Part shown: positions 22,101-38,010 of the stretch, piece after piece
Layout: the number at the start of each line of letters is the position of its first letter
Numbering within the stretch: position 1 is the first letter of the stretch
DNA from: Cryptomeria japonica
Lineage: Eukaryota > Streptophyta > Pinopsida > Cupressales > Cupressaceae
DNA: 64,000 nucleotides
Reading direction: 5' to 3'
Assembly: GCF_030272615.1 (NCBI RefSeq)
Contig: NC_081415.1
Span: 379,583,392 to 379,647,391, forward strand
Notes under the pieces: model-generated
Database searches by the model: none
What the model was told of the DNA's origin: nothing
What the model saw: the letters and a program-made list of their open reading frames with translations, nothing else
Program-made: the position numbers and the translations under genes

Positions 22101-25100
22101 GGGAAGGTATAATCCCATAGCTGGACTTATAAATGTTGCTATGACTGTAAACCTTACCCATTGACTGTATTTTTATGCTAAAACCCTCTTTAGTGAATGA
22201 ATCATCATGAATTTATAGTATTGTGAGAGTATTGAAGACTATGATCTTGAGATGATACTCGATATTGTTGTTATTAACACTTCTAATGAATTCATAGATC
22301 CTATTTTTGTGAATCTTTTGATGTGGATGCTCTGATCTGGTCTGAAATTATCAAACCCTCTGTCAAAAATAACTCAACTATCTTTCCACATTATAACTGA
22401 TAAGCATCAAATGGTGTTGAAGGTTTTGTCTTTAAACTGTTGTATGCATGATATTGTCATAGATGTCATTTGTTTGATGCTTTGAAAGATTGTTTTAGAC
22501 TTTATGATACCATGGATCTCACGGTTAACCCATTAGAGCTTAAGGCTGCCTATAACTGAATATATTATACATGGTATTAATCATCTCACTAGGATATTAA
22601 TGCATTTGAATGCATCGGTAGGTGTTGAAGGTGCATCTCAGTTTCTTATCTGATGTAGCTTTCACTATTATTGTTTAACTAGGTGTATCTTGAGGTTGTA
22701 AACTGAAGATCAAGTGGACTATGTTCTGGCCCCTCGGCTTTCATTACATATTATTGCCACTTCTCATGAAATTGCTCAATGTTAAAAAATGAAAAGATTG
22801 CTACAGCATAATAGCTTGATATTATGTTATATCCTTTTGTTGTCATAGTCATTTACAGTTACCTTTGTTGCTCTGAAAACTAAAGTTCACCGTTCATACT
22901 CTTATTTTTGTCTATTCATATTGATACACATATTTTCACTAGTCAGTCATTATGATTGTCTATAGCTTTGTTTTGACTATCGAGAAATTGCTTTGACTGA
23001 GACATGATTTAAATTTTATGAAGTGTGTTGTTCTTTGTCTGAAAGACTTTGTATTTTATTCCTTTGTTGACATAAGATCAGTGATTGTATTTGACGTCTC
23101 TTTATAACTGTAAAAATCACCCTGCACTAATCAACACTAAGAACTATTATGAATACAAAGATGTAGGGTTGTCTTTTATAAGCCTGTGACTTTGGGCTTT
23201 GATTGTTCTAGCCTATCAAGGTTGCTACAAACATTCCATGAAAGTACTATGCTATGGTGTATATGGACTGATTCCTTGTTGGGCTTTAGTGTAATCTACA
23301 ATAATCACTATGTTTACTCTTTTAGGAGGTTTTAGCATTTTGACAATCATATATAACATCATATTGCTCATACATGTCCTGTCTTGACTATGTATACACT
23401 TATTTTCTCTTTGTAACTGTAGATTGACATTTTGGTGTCAAAACACTCTTCATAATAATGCTTTTGCGATCGATTACCTTTTGTGTGTTGTTCTATAACT
23501 TTCATTCAAACCCCTGGTTTGTGAAAAGAGATATTTCATGACTTCTCTATGATGCTGCTATGATTTGATCCTTGATTCTTTTATATTCAAATCTATCTTT
23601 TCTAGATATATCTTTGATTATTAGATACTTTAATGATTCTTTTCATGGTTTTCATTGTCTCTTGCATGACTCAAGAGAATATTGTCATTTGTCTTGCAAC
23701 TGCAACCTACATAGAAAGTGACACATATCTCTATTCTTTAGAGCATCTCATAATTGTTCCTTGACTGCTTCGGTATCCTCAAAAATGTCTTCTTTCTGTT
23801 CTATGGAAGAGAATGTGTGAATGTCCATGTGTATTGGGTTTTGTCATGTTTGATCTCTGCCCTGGCATGTTAACACAAGTTGTTCTGACCACTTATGTTT
23901 TTAAATCCTTATTGACTTAATGCTTATGCAAGCTTCCACATGTCAAGAGATCCATTTTGATCACTATTTTCTGATTTTTTACATAAGGACTGTCATGAAA
24001 CTGCACTTGATGACCATTTTATGGTCGTAACTACACCTTTGATCACTATTTTGAGGATTAGTTAATTGTAACTATGGAGTCTCCTTGGTGCTGCACTTCA
24101 TGTTCATTGATTGTCCCTCATGAAGCATTATACTATTACAAAACTTGAGCTTTTTTTAATTGTGACTTTGAGATTTTAATCTTATTATCATTACCTATCA
24201 TTTTGTATCTCATATTACACTTAGATTATCATTTTTATGATCCCCATTGTAGCTATGACTGTATCCCTGTGTATACATATTTTTGGAGGATATATTCTTG
24301 ATTGTCTGAGACTTTAGTTCTTTTGTTGGCACAAACAACTTTGGGCTAATTATGCTTCATAATATGTTTTTGCTAACTGTCAAACTATGGCTACTCTGTG
24401 ACAGTATTTGGATTGTCTTTTGTCATTTGCTTGGTCTTTATCCTTTGGAACCTATGACTATTGTAACTGTCCTAGTACATTTCTTTGGTAAAGTATCTTG
24501 CAAGCTTTGGCTTTGGGATTATCTTTCATGAACATGTACTGCTCATTGCTATATTCTCTTTCTTTCTGTTATTTACTCCAATTTTTTATTTGCATATTAA
24601 AGTTCATTATTGCTCATGAATTGAGGTCATTGTTAATGCATATTTTAAACTTCAGAGACTCTTTCTTGTAGCTGTTATCTTTCAAAATACTTAAAACCTT
24701 TATGTGCAAACATATGACATGAAAGCTTTGAGTTCTTAAATGCTTTTCCTTAATATGTTCATTGTATAAAATTTCTCTTTACCCTACTGACTTATGATTG
24801 TCCATGGGTAACACAGTCTTCTTTCATTTGTACTTCAAACACTATTAAATGCCCTATCATTGTTATTAGTGCTTTTTTAGAGTTGTTGTGATTTGTTTGA
24901 CAGTCATAGCTCTTACTGTGTGCTTTAATTATTTGAAGCTTGTGTTAAGGATATATTATGCCTTTTGAAAACCAGTATCACACTTTCTCTTCTTTTGAAT
25001 GATGGCCTTAGCTGCTCATAGAAGGTCTATTACTGGTATTAATTCTTAATAGTCATTATTGTGTTCTGCACTTTGAATAATAATAGTGATCTTGAAAGAT

Positions 25101-26300
25101 GTTGCTTAATACATACCTCTGCCTCAAAAAATGGGTGAAACTATTATTTGGTATATTCATAGCCCTGTGACTATTGTATATGGATTGATTGTCTTTACTC
25201 CCCTTTCTCTATTTCTGTGACACAAACCATGATTGTTGTTCTGATTCTGAATATTCCCCTATGATCTTATTGTTGCTCACTACACTTATGACTATTTATA
25301 CTTTATTTCTATGTATCGAAAGAGTTCAGGAGAGCTAATTGATATCAACTTGCTACATTCATTTATTTGACCTGCTATCATAATACACTGTCACTGTTAT
25401 GATCATCTTTAATTGAATTATATTTGATGGTCTCATTTTCTAAGTTGACTATATTGAGTTTCTACCATTGGTGGTAGTTGTAGTTGTGATAATGGACTTA
25501 GGCTATGCAACAAAATATTTTCTCTGATCATTATCATTGTTAAATGCTCATGATTGTCCTTAGGACCTTCACCCCTCATTGACCATTGTCATTTGTTCTA
25601 AGATAATTTTGATATTGTCTCTCAAACCCAAAGTTGTTCTAACAGTGACTAAGACAAGGTTATTATGCTATCAACAAACTATCTTAAACATTTTCTTTGC
25701 CTGTCATATCAGTGGCTCTTTGTGTAAAGATTTTTTTTTAAATGAGTCAACTGCTCTTCATGGAGGTAGTGACTGTCATATGATTTTTTATCTTATTTTA
25801 TGTTTACTGAACATCAACTCATAAAACTTAGTCTTTTTGAGACTTTCCATATTGTTTTTACTCACATGATGGCTCTAGTCATCTATTGACTATGGGATAA
25901 AGTTCTATTTATAGTTGTATGTGTTGTCATTGAATGGCAGTTCTTACTATCATTGAGTGATAATACATGAGACTTTGGATACTGTTGTGTTCTTGTTTGG
26001 TAGTAGATTAGTGTCACCCTATGAGTAGTGACATGTATGTTGATCTCAACCCCTTTGGGAGCCCATTTTAACCCACATACATGATATTTCTGAAATGAAA
26101 ACATGTATCTACACATGAAACAAACAAGTTAGATAAAAACATGGTTCTTGCTGACTTCTCATGGCATCATATATCTGCACTATTTATCTTTTGTTCTGAA
26201 TCTAATATAGCAGTGTAGGCACACTAGGAGTACCATTGTATATGTAGGAGTGAAAGGAATAACATGGAGCTCTAACAAACCATTTTATCTCTCTCTTTCG
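22101..26300. other. T-rich gene-free stretch
   Basis: For about 4.2 kb the plus strand has clearly more T than A, with no frame longer than 81 codons. Words such as TGATTGTC, TGACTGT, CTATTTT and TTGTAACTGT recur at irregular intervals. I see no LTR ends, primer site or domain. It could be a decayed retroelement interior, a long intron, or a very degenerate repeat field. Confidence 0.4.
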
Positions 26301-29774
<3,474 letters not shown>

Positions 29775-29970
29775 TGCGGCCAAACCCCGTGGCAGCCATT
29801 GTGTAGGTCGCAGCCACTAGGTGGTCCGCAACCTCCACAGTGGGTTGTGTCACTATGTAAGCCGTGGCCACTGGGTGATCCACGACCTACACAGTGGGTC
29901 ACGCCACTGTGTGGGCCACAACCCACACAGTGGCCAAGGCCGCTGCATGGGTCGTGACTCACTGGTGGTG
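29775..29970 (+). repeat. GC-rich minisatellite, unit about 55 bp
   Basis: In a strongly AT-rich setting, this 200-bp block repeats variants of CACTGTGTGGGCC, ACAACCCACACAGTGG and GGTCGTGACTCACTGG. CACAGTGGGT and its complement-like partner CACTGTGTGG alternate, so the block can fold on itself. Two full units and one partial are visible. Short ORFs rich in Gly/His/Cys are artefacts of the repeat. Confidence 0.6.
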
Positions 29971-31189
29971 CCGCCATCCACCCTCCCTCTATGGATCCCG
30001 TAGCACTGGACTTCAGCGTCGTGCAGACCGGCCCTTCGGCCCTCTACAACAATTCAACCCTCCGATCCAATGAAAATTCTTCGGCCCTCTCCTCCTTCCT
30101 CCGCCGCCATGAAACCCTACACACACAAAAGAAAAAAAACAATAAGGAAGAGAAAAATGTTAAGACAAGCAACCCTAACCGATTTTCAGATTAGGGTTAG
30201 CAAATGGAAATGAAAGAGAAATGTTTAAGTTATAAGAAATAATCCAACCCTAGTTAGGGTTCAAAATTTAATAAGGATACAATTGAAAAGAGGGGGAAAC
30301 CCTTTTTCATTTGAGATGGGTAAAACCTATTTGCATTTAGGTTAATTAAATAGGAAAGTTATTCCTACATTATTTTTGGGAATTTCATCTTTAAATAAAA
30401 TCCATAATCCTTTTAGTGGTTATTTTTATATATAATGATTAAGTTAATTTCCTTTGTAATTTTTAAAATTGGAATCTATTAAAGGTAAATTGTTAAATTT
30501 TAACCTATAAGGTCAATGTTGGCCGAATAGTAAATAGTTGATATTTAATATCTAAGGGGAATTAAATTCGACATTAATATGGGGTGATTTATTAAGAAAT
30601 TATTATATTTATTATGGTTAACTTTATTGGTCGAATTTAAAAATATTATTTGCAATTACTCAATTAATTATTTTTAAATTCAATAGAATGTGTGTTAACA
30701 TTATTTTAAATAGTCCAAGAGCAATTAAATAATATATGAGATAATTAATATCTCTTTATTAGTTATTGGAGAATTTAATTGGGGAAAATTACGTAAATTA
30801 ATTAAGTTAATAAATTTAGTTGTGATGACCCTCTTTGGGGATTAATTAATCTACTCTAAATATTGATGCTATAATGATGGAGTTGATTAATTCAACTTTA
30901 GGAAACCATTCTATTTAATCTTGAGTTAACCATTAGTTAAGACAAAACTTATTTATTCCTTTTTAATGTAGGTTATTTAGTGTATTTATGTTGGTTTAAA
31001 CAAAACAAAAAAAAAATTGTTGTTATGTTTTTGCCCAAAAAGTTTGGGCATGACATTTTTGGAATGTTGAACTTGAATATCTCTTGTTTGGTTTAAACAA
31101 TTGCACATCTGAAAATGATTTGTATCACATACATGTTTATTTATGAATGCAATCAGGAATTTATATATTTCCACATCTCTCCAATGCAA
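29971..31189. other. Unassigned; short GC-rich ORF then AT-rich sequence
   Basis: A 67-codon frame at 29991-30194 (plus) starts in GC-rich sequence (MDPVALDFSVVQTG) and ends after a Lys/Asn-rich tail. It has no motif I know. AACCCTA words at 30170-30255 are scattered, not a telomere array. From 30250 the sequence is AT-rich. An inverted repeat, GCCCAAAAAGTTTGGGC, lies near 31034. The 3' LTR of the adjacent gypsy relic should be in this area but could not be delimited. Confidence 0.3.
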
Positions 31190-31199
31190 TCTTGTTGTT

Positions 31200-32245
31200 A
31201 TTTCATTAAAATTCTTGCATATCTTGAAACAAACTTTTGACTTTCAAACCATGATGTAAAGATGGAGAAACTAGAAAAAAAATTGCGTACCTCTTTTTGC
31301 TGCAATATATAAGGCCTGTAAAAGGTCACCAAATTTAGGAGTGACAAAAATTTGTTAACACTGATATGATGACAAAAGGACCTAGCCAATTAGGCTCAAA
31401 TTTTCCCTTCTTTTCTCAATCTTGTTGATTGCGAGGATTATCCTTTAGTACCAAATCACCAACATGAAGCATCCTTGGAATTACCTTGTGGTTATAGATT
31501 CTTGACATCCTTTGTTGATAACCTTTTAAGTGATCACAAGCATTCTAGTAGCGTTCATCTAGCAATTCCAACTCTTGCGGTCTGGATACCCAATACTCTT
31601 CATCTGGGATGAGTCCTTTCAATGATACTCAGAGCGAGGTAGCTCAACCTCAATGGGTAAGATGGCTTCTAATCCATATACAAGGGCATATGGTGTGGCT
31701 CTAATAGGTGTGTGGATGCTAGTATAGTATGCCCACAAGGCAAGATTTAGTTGGATTAGCCAATCACGACCAACATCGTTGATGGTTTTCTTCAGGATTT
31801 TCATAATGGTCTTGTTTGACGCTTCTGCTTGACCATTTCCTTGGGGATAGTGTGGTGTGGAAAATCGATGTTGCATATGGAATCTATCACAAAGTTCTTG
31901 CACATATTGATTCTTAAATGGTCTACCATTATCTATGAGGATGAAAGAGCCAATTTGTTTGCGGGTGGCAGTGGTCGATGAGACAACTTCAATCCACTTT
32001 GTAAAATACCCAGTTGTTGTGATAATGAATTTATGGCCATTAAAGGAAGAAGGATGAATCTTACCCACAAGGTCAAGGCCCCATTGACAAAAAGGTCATG
32101 TAGATGTCAACGGTCACATCTCTTGTGTCATTGCATGTATGAGGTTTCCATTAACTTGACACGTCTTGCACTTTCTCGCAAATTGAAAAGAATATTTTTC
32201 CATGTTCGGCCAATAGTATCCCATTCGTATGAAATTTTTAGCTAG
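31200..32245 (-). pseudogene. Gypsy integrase relic
   Basis: The translation begins with the zinc-binding region remnant (FARKCKTCQVNG), followed by WGLDLVGKIHPSSFNGHKFI and the catalytic core. In the open piece 31619-32068, the first catalytic Asp is replaced (TTGYFTKW where the family has D). The second Asp (LIDNGRPF) and the Glu (GQAEASNK) are kept, exactly 35 residues apart. The gap between first and second catalytic positions is only about 25 residues, so roughly 30 residues of the core are deleted. Downstream, KFEPNWLGPFVI is the C-terminal chromatin/DNA-binding module typical of the group. The protein would join element DNA to the genome; this copy cannot. Confidence 0.85.
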
Positions 32246-32579
32246 AGTAGGACCACTTGAATGAGTACCACAAATACCCTCATGAATTTCTTGTAAGGGA
32301 GTTTCAAATTTGTCATGTTCAAGACACTTAAGAAGAGTACCATCAAGACCTTGTTGATAAAGTGTATTGGCTATTAGGGTGTATCGGGCTACTTGATGAA
32401 TAAAGTTTCTTTTTTAATTTTGAGATAGATCAAGTAGAAGGGTATTCTCTTTCAGATATGTATAGATATTCCCATAGATTGACAAATCAGAACCAACAAG
32501 ATGGCAAATAATTTACGAATCTGGACTGTTATGTGCGGGGGCAAACAATTGTTCCACCATGAATTCATAATGATTTTGT

Positions 32580-33560
32580 GTTTTACGAATTTGTAGAAGT
32601 AAAGCAGTGGTTGCCATGGCATCTGTAGCTTTGCTGTCTAATCTTGGAATCTATTCAAATTTGATCTCAATAAAGTATTTCTTGAATTTATCTACTATTC
32701 TCTTGTATGGCATCAACTTGTCATCTTTTATTTGATATTCAACATTGACTTTATTGATGACTGGTTGAGAGTTTCCATAGACCTGCAATTATTTGATTTT
32801 TCATTCCATTAATACCTTGATACTAGTGACTAATGCTTCATATTTGACCACGTCATTTATACAAGGGAATATCAACTTGTAAGATTTTGGAATTGTGTGT
32901 CCTTGAGGAGTGACAAATCAGATTCCAGCACATGATCCATGTTAGTGTAAGATCCATCAAAGTATAGTTTCCATGGGTGTGTGGTGATTGTAAGAACACC
33001 TGCATCAGGAATTTAATGTGCATAGGATGATCATCTTGTAATGGTGCTTCACCTAATTGATCTGTGATCACTTGACCCTTGATTATTCTTCTATCCACAC
33101 ATTCAATGTCAAATTCACTCAATATTAGTACCCACTTTACTAGTCTACCTGTTAATATCATTTTGCTGAGAAGATATTTTAGTGGATCGATCTTGGCTAT
33201 TAGCTTGACTGTATGTGCCAACATATAGTGTCACAATTTTTGAGAGGCAAACTTGGTGCTAAACAAGCTCTTTTAATGAATGTATAATGAAGTTAATAGC
33301 CACTTAGTGTCTTGCTAATATAGTAAATAGCCCTCTCTTTTCCTGTAGAATCTTCTTGTGCCAAAAGAGCTCCTAAAGATACCTTCATAGCTGATATGTA
33401 GAGTAAAAGTGGCTTTCCTTCAATTGGTGGCATCAATATAGGTGGATTCATCAAATATTGTTTCAATTGATTAAAGGCTTCTTCACATTTTTCTTCCCAC
33501 TTGAAAAGAACATTCTTATGTAATAGATGAGTAAATGGGTGACATTTGTCGGCCAATTGG
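32580..33560 (-). pseudogene. RT connection, RNase H and second RNase H-like region
   Basis: Piece 33293-33556 encodes the RT thumb/connection and start of RNase H (FKWEEKCEEAFNQLKQYL, then LLLYISAMKVSLGALLAQED, then YYISKTL). Piece 32853-33224 continues with DPLKYLLSKMILTGRLVKW and SEFDIEC. Beyond it comes a plant-type RNase H signature: KLYFDGSYT, then a KYEALVTSI segment, then GNSQPVINKVN where the usual Asp of GDSQ is Asn. A second RNase H of this sort is a hallmark of TAT elements. Its role is removal of RNA from the RNA:DNA hybrid. Stops and shifts interrupt all parts. Confidence 0.75.
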
Positions 33561-34640
33561 GAAATGAATCTTTAGATAGATTGTATCCTTCCTTGTAAAG
33601 ACCTAGTTGATTGATGTTCCTAAGAGGTGACATTTCCATGATTTCTTGAACCTTTGTTGGATCTATTTCTATGCCTTTAGCTGAAACTATGTATCCTGAG
33701 AGATTTCTAGATGTGACTTCGAACACACAATTTTTTAGATTGAGTCACACATTGAACTTTTCTAGATGCTGAAATATCTTATCCAAGATCTCTATATGTC
33801 CTTCTCGTGAATGTTTTTTCTAGCTGGTCATCTACATAATCCTCCATGAATGTGTGCATCATATCATGAAAATTATAGTCATTGCACGATGAGAAGTTGC
33901 CCCGACATTCTTTAATACAAAAGGCATGTGAATACTATTGTATCTTGATCTTTGGGTGCTATCTTGATTTGATTATATCTTGAAAAACCATCCATGAGGG
34001 ATAGTATAGCATTGCTTATTGTTAAATCTATAATGGTGTATATGTTGGGCAAAGGAAAATAATCCTTTGGATAAGCCTTGTTGAGATCCCTAAAATTTGT
34101 ACATATCCAGATGCTTTTATCTAGTTTAGACATAGGTACGATGTTTGAGATCCACTATGCATAGTCAATTGACTGGATGAATCCCACATCTAACAACTTC
34201 TTCAATTATGCTTTCACTAGTAGAGCTATGTGCGGATGAATCTTTCTTAGTTTCTTTTTTATTGGTTTTGTTTCGGGAGCTATGGATAAGTGATGCATTA
34301 TCAAATCAATATCTATCCCTGGCATATTAGCATAGGAGCAATAAAAAATGATGTCTTTCCCTAAAAAATGATGTAATTTGGTCTTTCTTGCTCTATTGAT
34401 GATGCAACTAGGTGTATAATCTTCGTTGTTTCTTCAGTTCTGATATTCATTGATTATGTAGGCTCAATCAATATTTTAGATCTTTCCTGATAATGCTCGA
34501 GAAGATTGTCAAGGCTCTCATCCTTTGGCACCTCTAAGAGGTTTTCACCATTGGATACACCCTTTCCTTTTATTTTTTCTTGATCTAATACTGTCATTGC
34601 ATGGTTTTCACCATTAGATCTATTATTTGTTTTATTCATT
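33461..34640 (-). pseudogene. Gypsy reverse transcriptase relic
   Basis: Piece 33912-34133 carries ICTNFRDLNKAYPKDYFPLP (family TDFRDLN, here Asn for Asp) and LSLMDGFSRYNQI, which keeps the first catalytic Asp. After a break, MHTFMEDYVDDQLEK contains the intact YVDD box at 33827-33838. Piece 33463-33726 follows with LSGYIVSAKGIEIDPTKVQ. Upstream, 34454-34639 is a charged linker. The enzyme would copy element RNA into cDNA. Several frameshifts split the reading. Confidence 0.85.
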
Positions 34641-35473
34641 TTGTGACTAAGAGACTTGGCACTCCCCTGATTATAAGCTTCGTTATTGAATTCACTAGTG
34701 GAACTTGTTTCAGGATCAATATAATAGAAATAGCGAACAATAGCATCATCATCTAAAAAGGGGGGTATAGCAAGAGGCTATATTTGTTCTCAATCGATGA
34801 ACTTTGTACATACCAAGGGTAGGGAATCATCTGGTTGGTTAAGGTCAAAGGCCATAATGGTCATAATGGAAATGTTTTCATGGTTTTCAACAACAAATTC
34901 AAGGTCTATGATATTACTCTCCTCAAGATCGTCTATCTAGCTTAATATCCGATCGTGCTCCAAATTCAAAAGGTCGAGACCCTAAGCCTTGTCCCTCATA
35001 GAGTATGGGTGCATATGTTTGTATCAAATCAATGCCTTTCTCTTCACAGGATTCTTCAAAATGTGAATCCCATTCCCATTCATTGAATTCTATTTCAGAA
35101 CTAGCTTGTAATTTGAGGATTTGTTCATAAATATTTTGAGTGGCTACTTCTTTTATCTCTTCTTTGTATCAAAATCCTTTCTTGTCCCTTGTATTAGAAG
35201 AAGTAGGTTGTATTGTTTCTACAATGCCTTCCTTTATTTTTCCTATAGGAACTTTCCATCATATCCTATTTGTTGCATGATATTGAATCCATTGCCATAT
35301 TGATATGTAGGTAACCTGATATTTAAGGCTTCTTCTTTAGATTTCTCTTCATCTTTGTAAAGCCATTGTAGGATGTCTTTGTCATCAATTTCATCAGCTA
35401 TATTTTCTGCTCGTACAAATGCACCACCAAACATCTTGATTGGCTGTGAAGATTGTTTTCTGGATGTTGATGG

Positions 35474-36308
35474 TCACCCATATGATCTAATAGAAATGGG
35501 TAAATCTGAGAGACATAATGAATGCTCGAAGGAATACTCTCCAATCCCTTTGCCTTTCAATTGAATATTTTTCTCAAAAAAAATTGATAAGGAAATGAAT
35601 AGACTCTTTTTACTTCCATGACTTGAAGAACTAGAAGAAAGAGTTTTCCTGTTATGTGGCACAATAACATCTTGGACTAGTTTGAGAGTGCTGCAATATT
35701 GGAAGGGATTGGAGTCAGCTGAAATTGTGTTTTCCTGTCCATTATAAGGAAACTTTAGATATTGGTGATATGTTGATGGCACTGCTTGTATTTTATGAAT
35801 CCAAGGTCTACCAAAGAGTATGTTGTAGGACAAGTCTATGTCTAGGACCTGGCAAATTGTATCATTTTCAATTGGTCCCACTTTGAGTGGTAACACCACT
35901 AGTCCATCAGAGGATCATCTTTCCTCATCATCATAAGCTTTTATGGTGATCATCTTTTTTGGATCTATTGCATTTTCTAAAAATCCTAATGCACGGATAA
36001 GATTTAAGGTACATATATTTAAACCAACTCCTCCATCTATTAGAACATGTTTGACTCAATGTTGGTGGATTAAGACCTCAATATGAAGGGGAGAATTATG
36101 GGAATGACTCAAGGATATCATCATTCTCAGAAAATGATAGATAGTGAGGTGTGGTTAAATGCCTCATCATGGCTTGGAATTGAGTGATATCCAAATTGGT
36201 AGTATTGTGGTATCCACTAGAGCTTTCTCTAGAATGTCTGTGTGAGGGTGAGATTTTGAGAATCTCTAATATGGATATTTGTCTTGGAGTCTTTTGCAAT
36301 TGATCCAC
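35474..36308 (-). pseudogene. Gypsy protease and linker relic
   Basis: Near 36010-36045 the minus strand reads HVLIDGGVGLNICTLN, the retropepsin active-site region in the form used by TAT elements (D-G-G). Piece 35474-35899 follows with DLSYNILFGRPWIH and AVPSTYHQYLKFPYNGQE, the usual C-terminal protease half, then a Ser-rich linker. Piece 36096-36308 lies just upstream. This aspartic protease would process the Gag-Pol precursor. Confidence 0.7.
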
Positions 36309-36513
36309 TATGTTTTATTATTTATAGGAGGAGGAGATGTTTTGGATGTCACACCTTTCAAAATGACTTTAGCATGACCTCTGGTAGTCACATTTACCGA
36401 TGCATTTTTTAGTTTTATTTATTTATTTTGATAACATTAATTTGTGAGTCAAAGACTTAAAGGTGGTTAATCACATTGTCATAGATATAATTTACCTTTC
36501 CCCTTTTGTTATT

Positions 36514-36920
36514 TCATGAAGAGGGTCCTCCTTTTTCATAATTGGGAAGAGGATCTCGAAAGGTTGTGTGTGCATCATTTGTCTTATGTCCTTCAACAAT
36601 TATGTCACCTTTGTCTACCAAATTTTGTACTAGATGTTTCAATCTTTGACAATCATTTGTTATATGCCCCTTGCTTCTATGGAAATCACAGTAATGTGTT
36701 TCATTCCACCAGTATGGTTTAACTCTTAATTCAAAATCTCTTGTATCAGGCAATGTTATGAGATTATTGGCAAGGAGTTCTTTAAAAGTTGATTCTAGTG
36801 TCTGTCCCAAAGGTGTGAACTTCCTTCGAGATGGATTAAAGGGTGGTTTAGGTCTATTGTTACCTTAATTTTTCACAGGTGTACTATCTAATAGATTTAG
36901 GATGGGTTGTTTTGGTTTTA
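36514..36920 (-). pseudogene. Gag Cys-His box segment of the autonomous gypsy relic
   Basis: The 98-codon piece reads VKPYWWNETHYCDFHRSKGH and continues ITNDCQRLKHLVQNLVDKGD. The metal-binding pattern is CX2HX4HX4C, not classical CCHC. The same pattern occurs in the non-autonomous element at 42349-45330 (CQFHRQPGHDTEKC), linking the two lineages. Confidence 0.8.
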
Positions 36921-37940
36921 TGTTGTGTCTATCAACCACACCGTCATTAACAATGTTTTGTTTCTTGTCCAAAATTTTGTTTTATCATTGTTGTTATGAC
37001 TATTAGGATTATTAGAATAGTTTACCCCTTCTTTAAGAATATTGATTTCTCCTTTCTTTACCAAGGCTTCTTTGAATTTGATTCCATTCTCAATGATTTT
37101 GGTGAAGTTAGGTTGACATTGCATTTGAAGTGCATAGCTCATCTCATTGTTTAGGTTGTGGATTAAAATGTCCATCTTCTCTTCTATAGGTTTGGGTCGA
37201 GGGTATTTAGCAGATAATTGTCTCCATCTTTGTAAGAAAGTGAGGAAAGGCTCTCCACTTTTTTGTTTTATGTTGCATAGGTTAAGCATGGTTACTTCAT
37301 GTTCAATGTTGTATGAGTAGTGAGTGACAAATTTATCCACTAATTCTGCAAATGATTTGATACCAAGAGTAAGTTTTGAGAACCATTCCATGCCTTGTCC
37401 TCCTAGGCTCTTTGGAAATAACCTCATTAAGTAAGTGTCATTGTGGGATAACTCCATGCTTGCTGCACAAAATTCTCTAACATGATCTTGTGGATATGTT
37501 TTGCCTCTGTATTTGTCATACTTAGGGATTTCAAAATATAGAGAAAACGGAATCATGTGTATGCTCCTATCAAAAGGGCATGGACATATGTCCTTCAAGG
37601 AGTATGTTTTGGTTGTTCCTCTTTGTATGTCAATAATTTGTTGTTGGAGGGCTTGAATTTGTTGAGTTAAGGCATCTAATGGATTATTGTCACTATTCTT
37701 TGGATAAGCATCTCTTTTCCTTGTGTTCTCTCTTAATTTGGTTACATCAAAATCAAAAGGTAGTTTAACACCTTGATGTGCCAACATGAGGAAGTATTTT
37801 TCTCTATCAGTTTCTAGGACCTTTTCCATGAATATCTGAAATTTGGGATCTTGTTGAGCTTCTTGGATTAATTCATCAGTTATATCCTATATGTTTGGGT
37901 CTTGATATATGCAAATGGGATTTTCTTCTCTATCTGTCAT
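36918..37940 (-). pseudogene. Gypsy gag N-terminal and capsid relic
   Basis: An ATG at 37940 (MTDREENPICIYQDPNI) leads into the 303-codon open piece from 37829 in the same frame, across a single TAG that replaces a likely CAG (Gln). The retrotransposon Gag/capsid domain is clear: FSLYFEIPKYDKYRGKTYPQ, then LMRLFPKSLGGQGMEWFSKL, then KSFAELVDKFVTHY and LTFLQRWRQLSAKYP. The ATG choice rests on Gag family layout. The C-terminus is shifted out of frame near 36920. Confidence 0.85.
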
Positions 37941-38010
37941 GGTTGGTTGTGGTTCTTTTTCCTTCCCTCTGAGTTTTTGTTTTTGAGCTCTAGTTAGTAT
38001 GGGAATACAA

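Larger units (their letters stand above)
31190..38010 (-). mobile_element. Decayed autonomous Ty3/gypsy element, TAT-like lineage
   Basis: All domains of a gypsy polyprotein follow in order on the minus strand: gag (36918-37940), Cys-His box (36514-36810), protease (about 35474-36060), RT (about 33460-34140), RNase H (about 32850-33560), a second RNase H-like region (about 32580-32980) and integrase (about 31200-32245). The extra RNase H and the CX2HX4HX4C Gag box point to the TAT group. Every domain contains stops or frameshifts. The outer limits are only where recognisable coding ends; LTRs, primer site and TSD were not found. It is the only element in the window with recognisable pol. Confidence 0.8.

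Noticed and set aside
30170-30260. AACCCTA/TTAGGGTT words suggesting an interstitial telomere
   Set aside because: Only a few isolated words, not a tandem TTTAGGG array. Such words are common in plant leaders.
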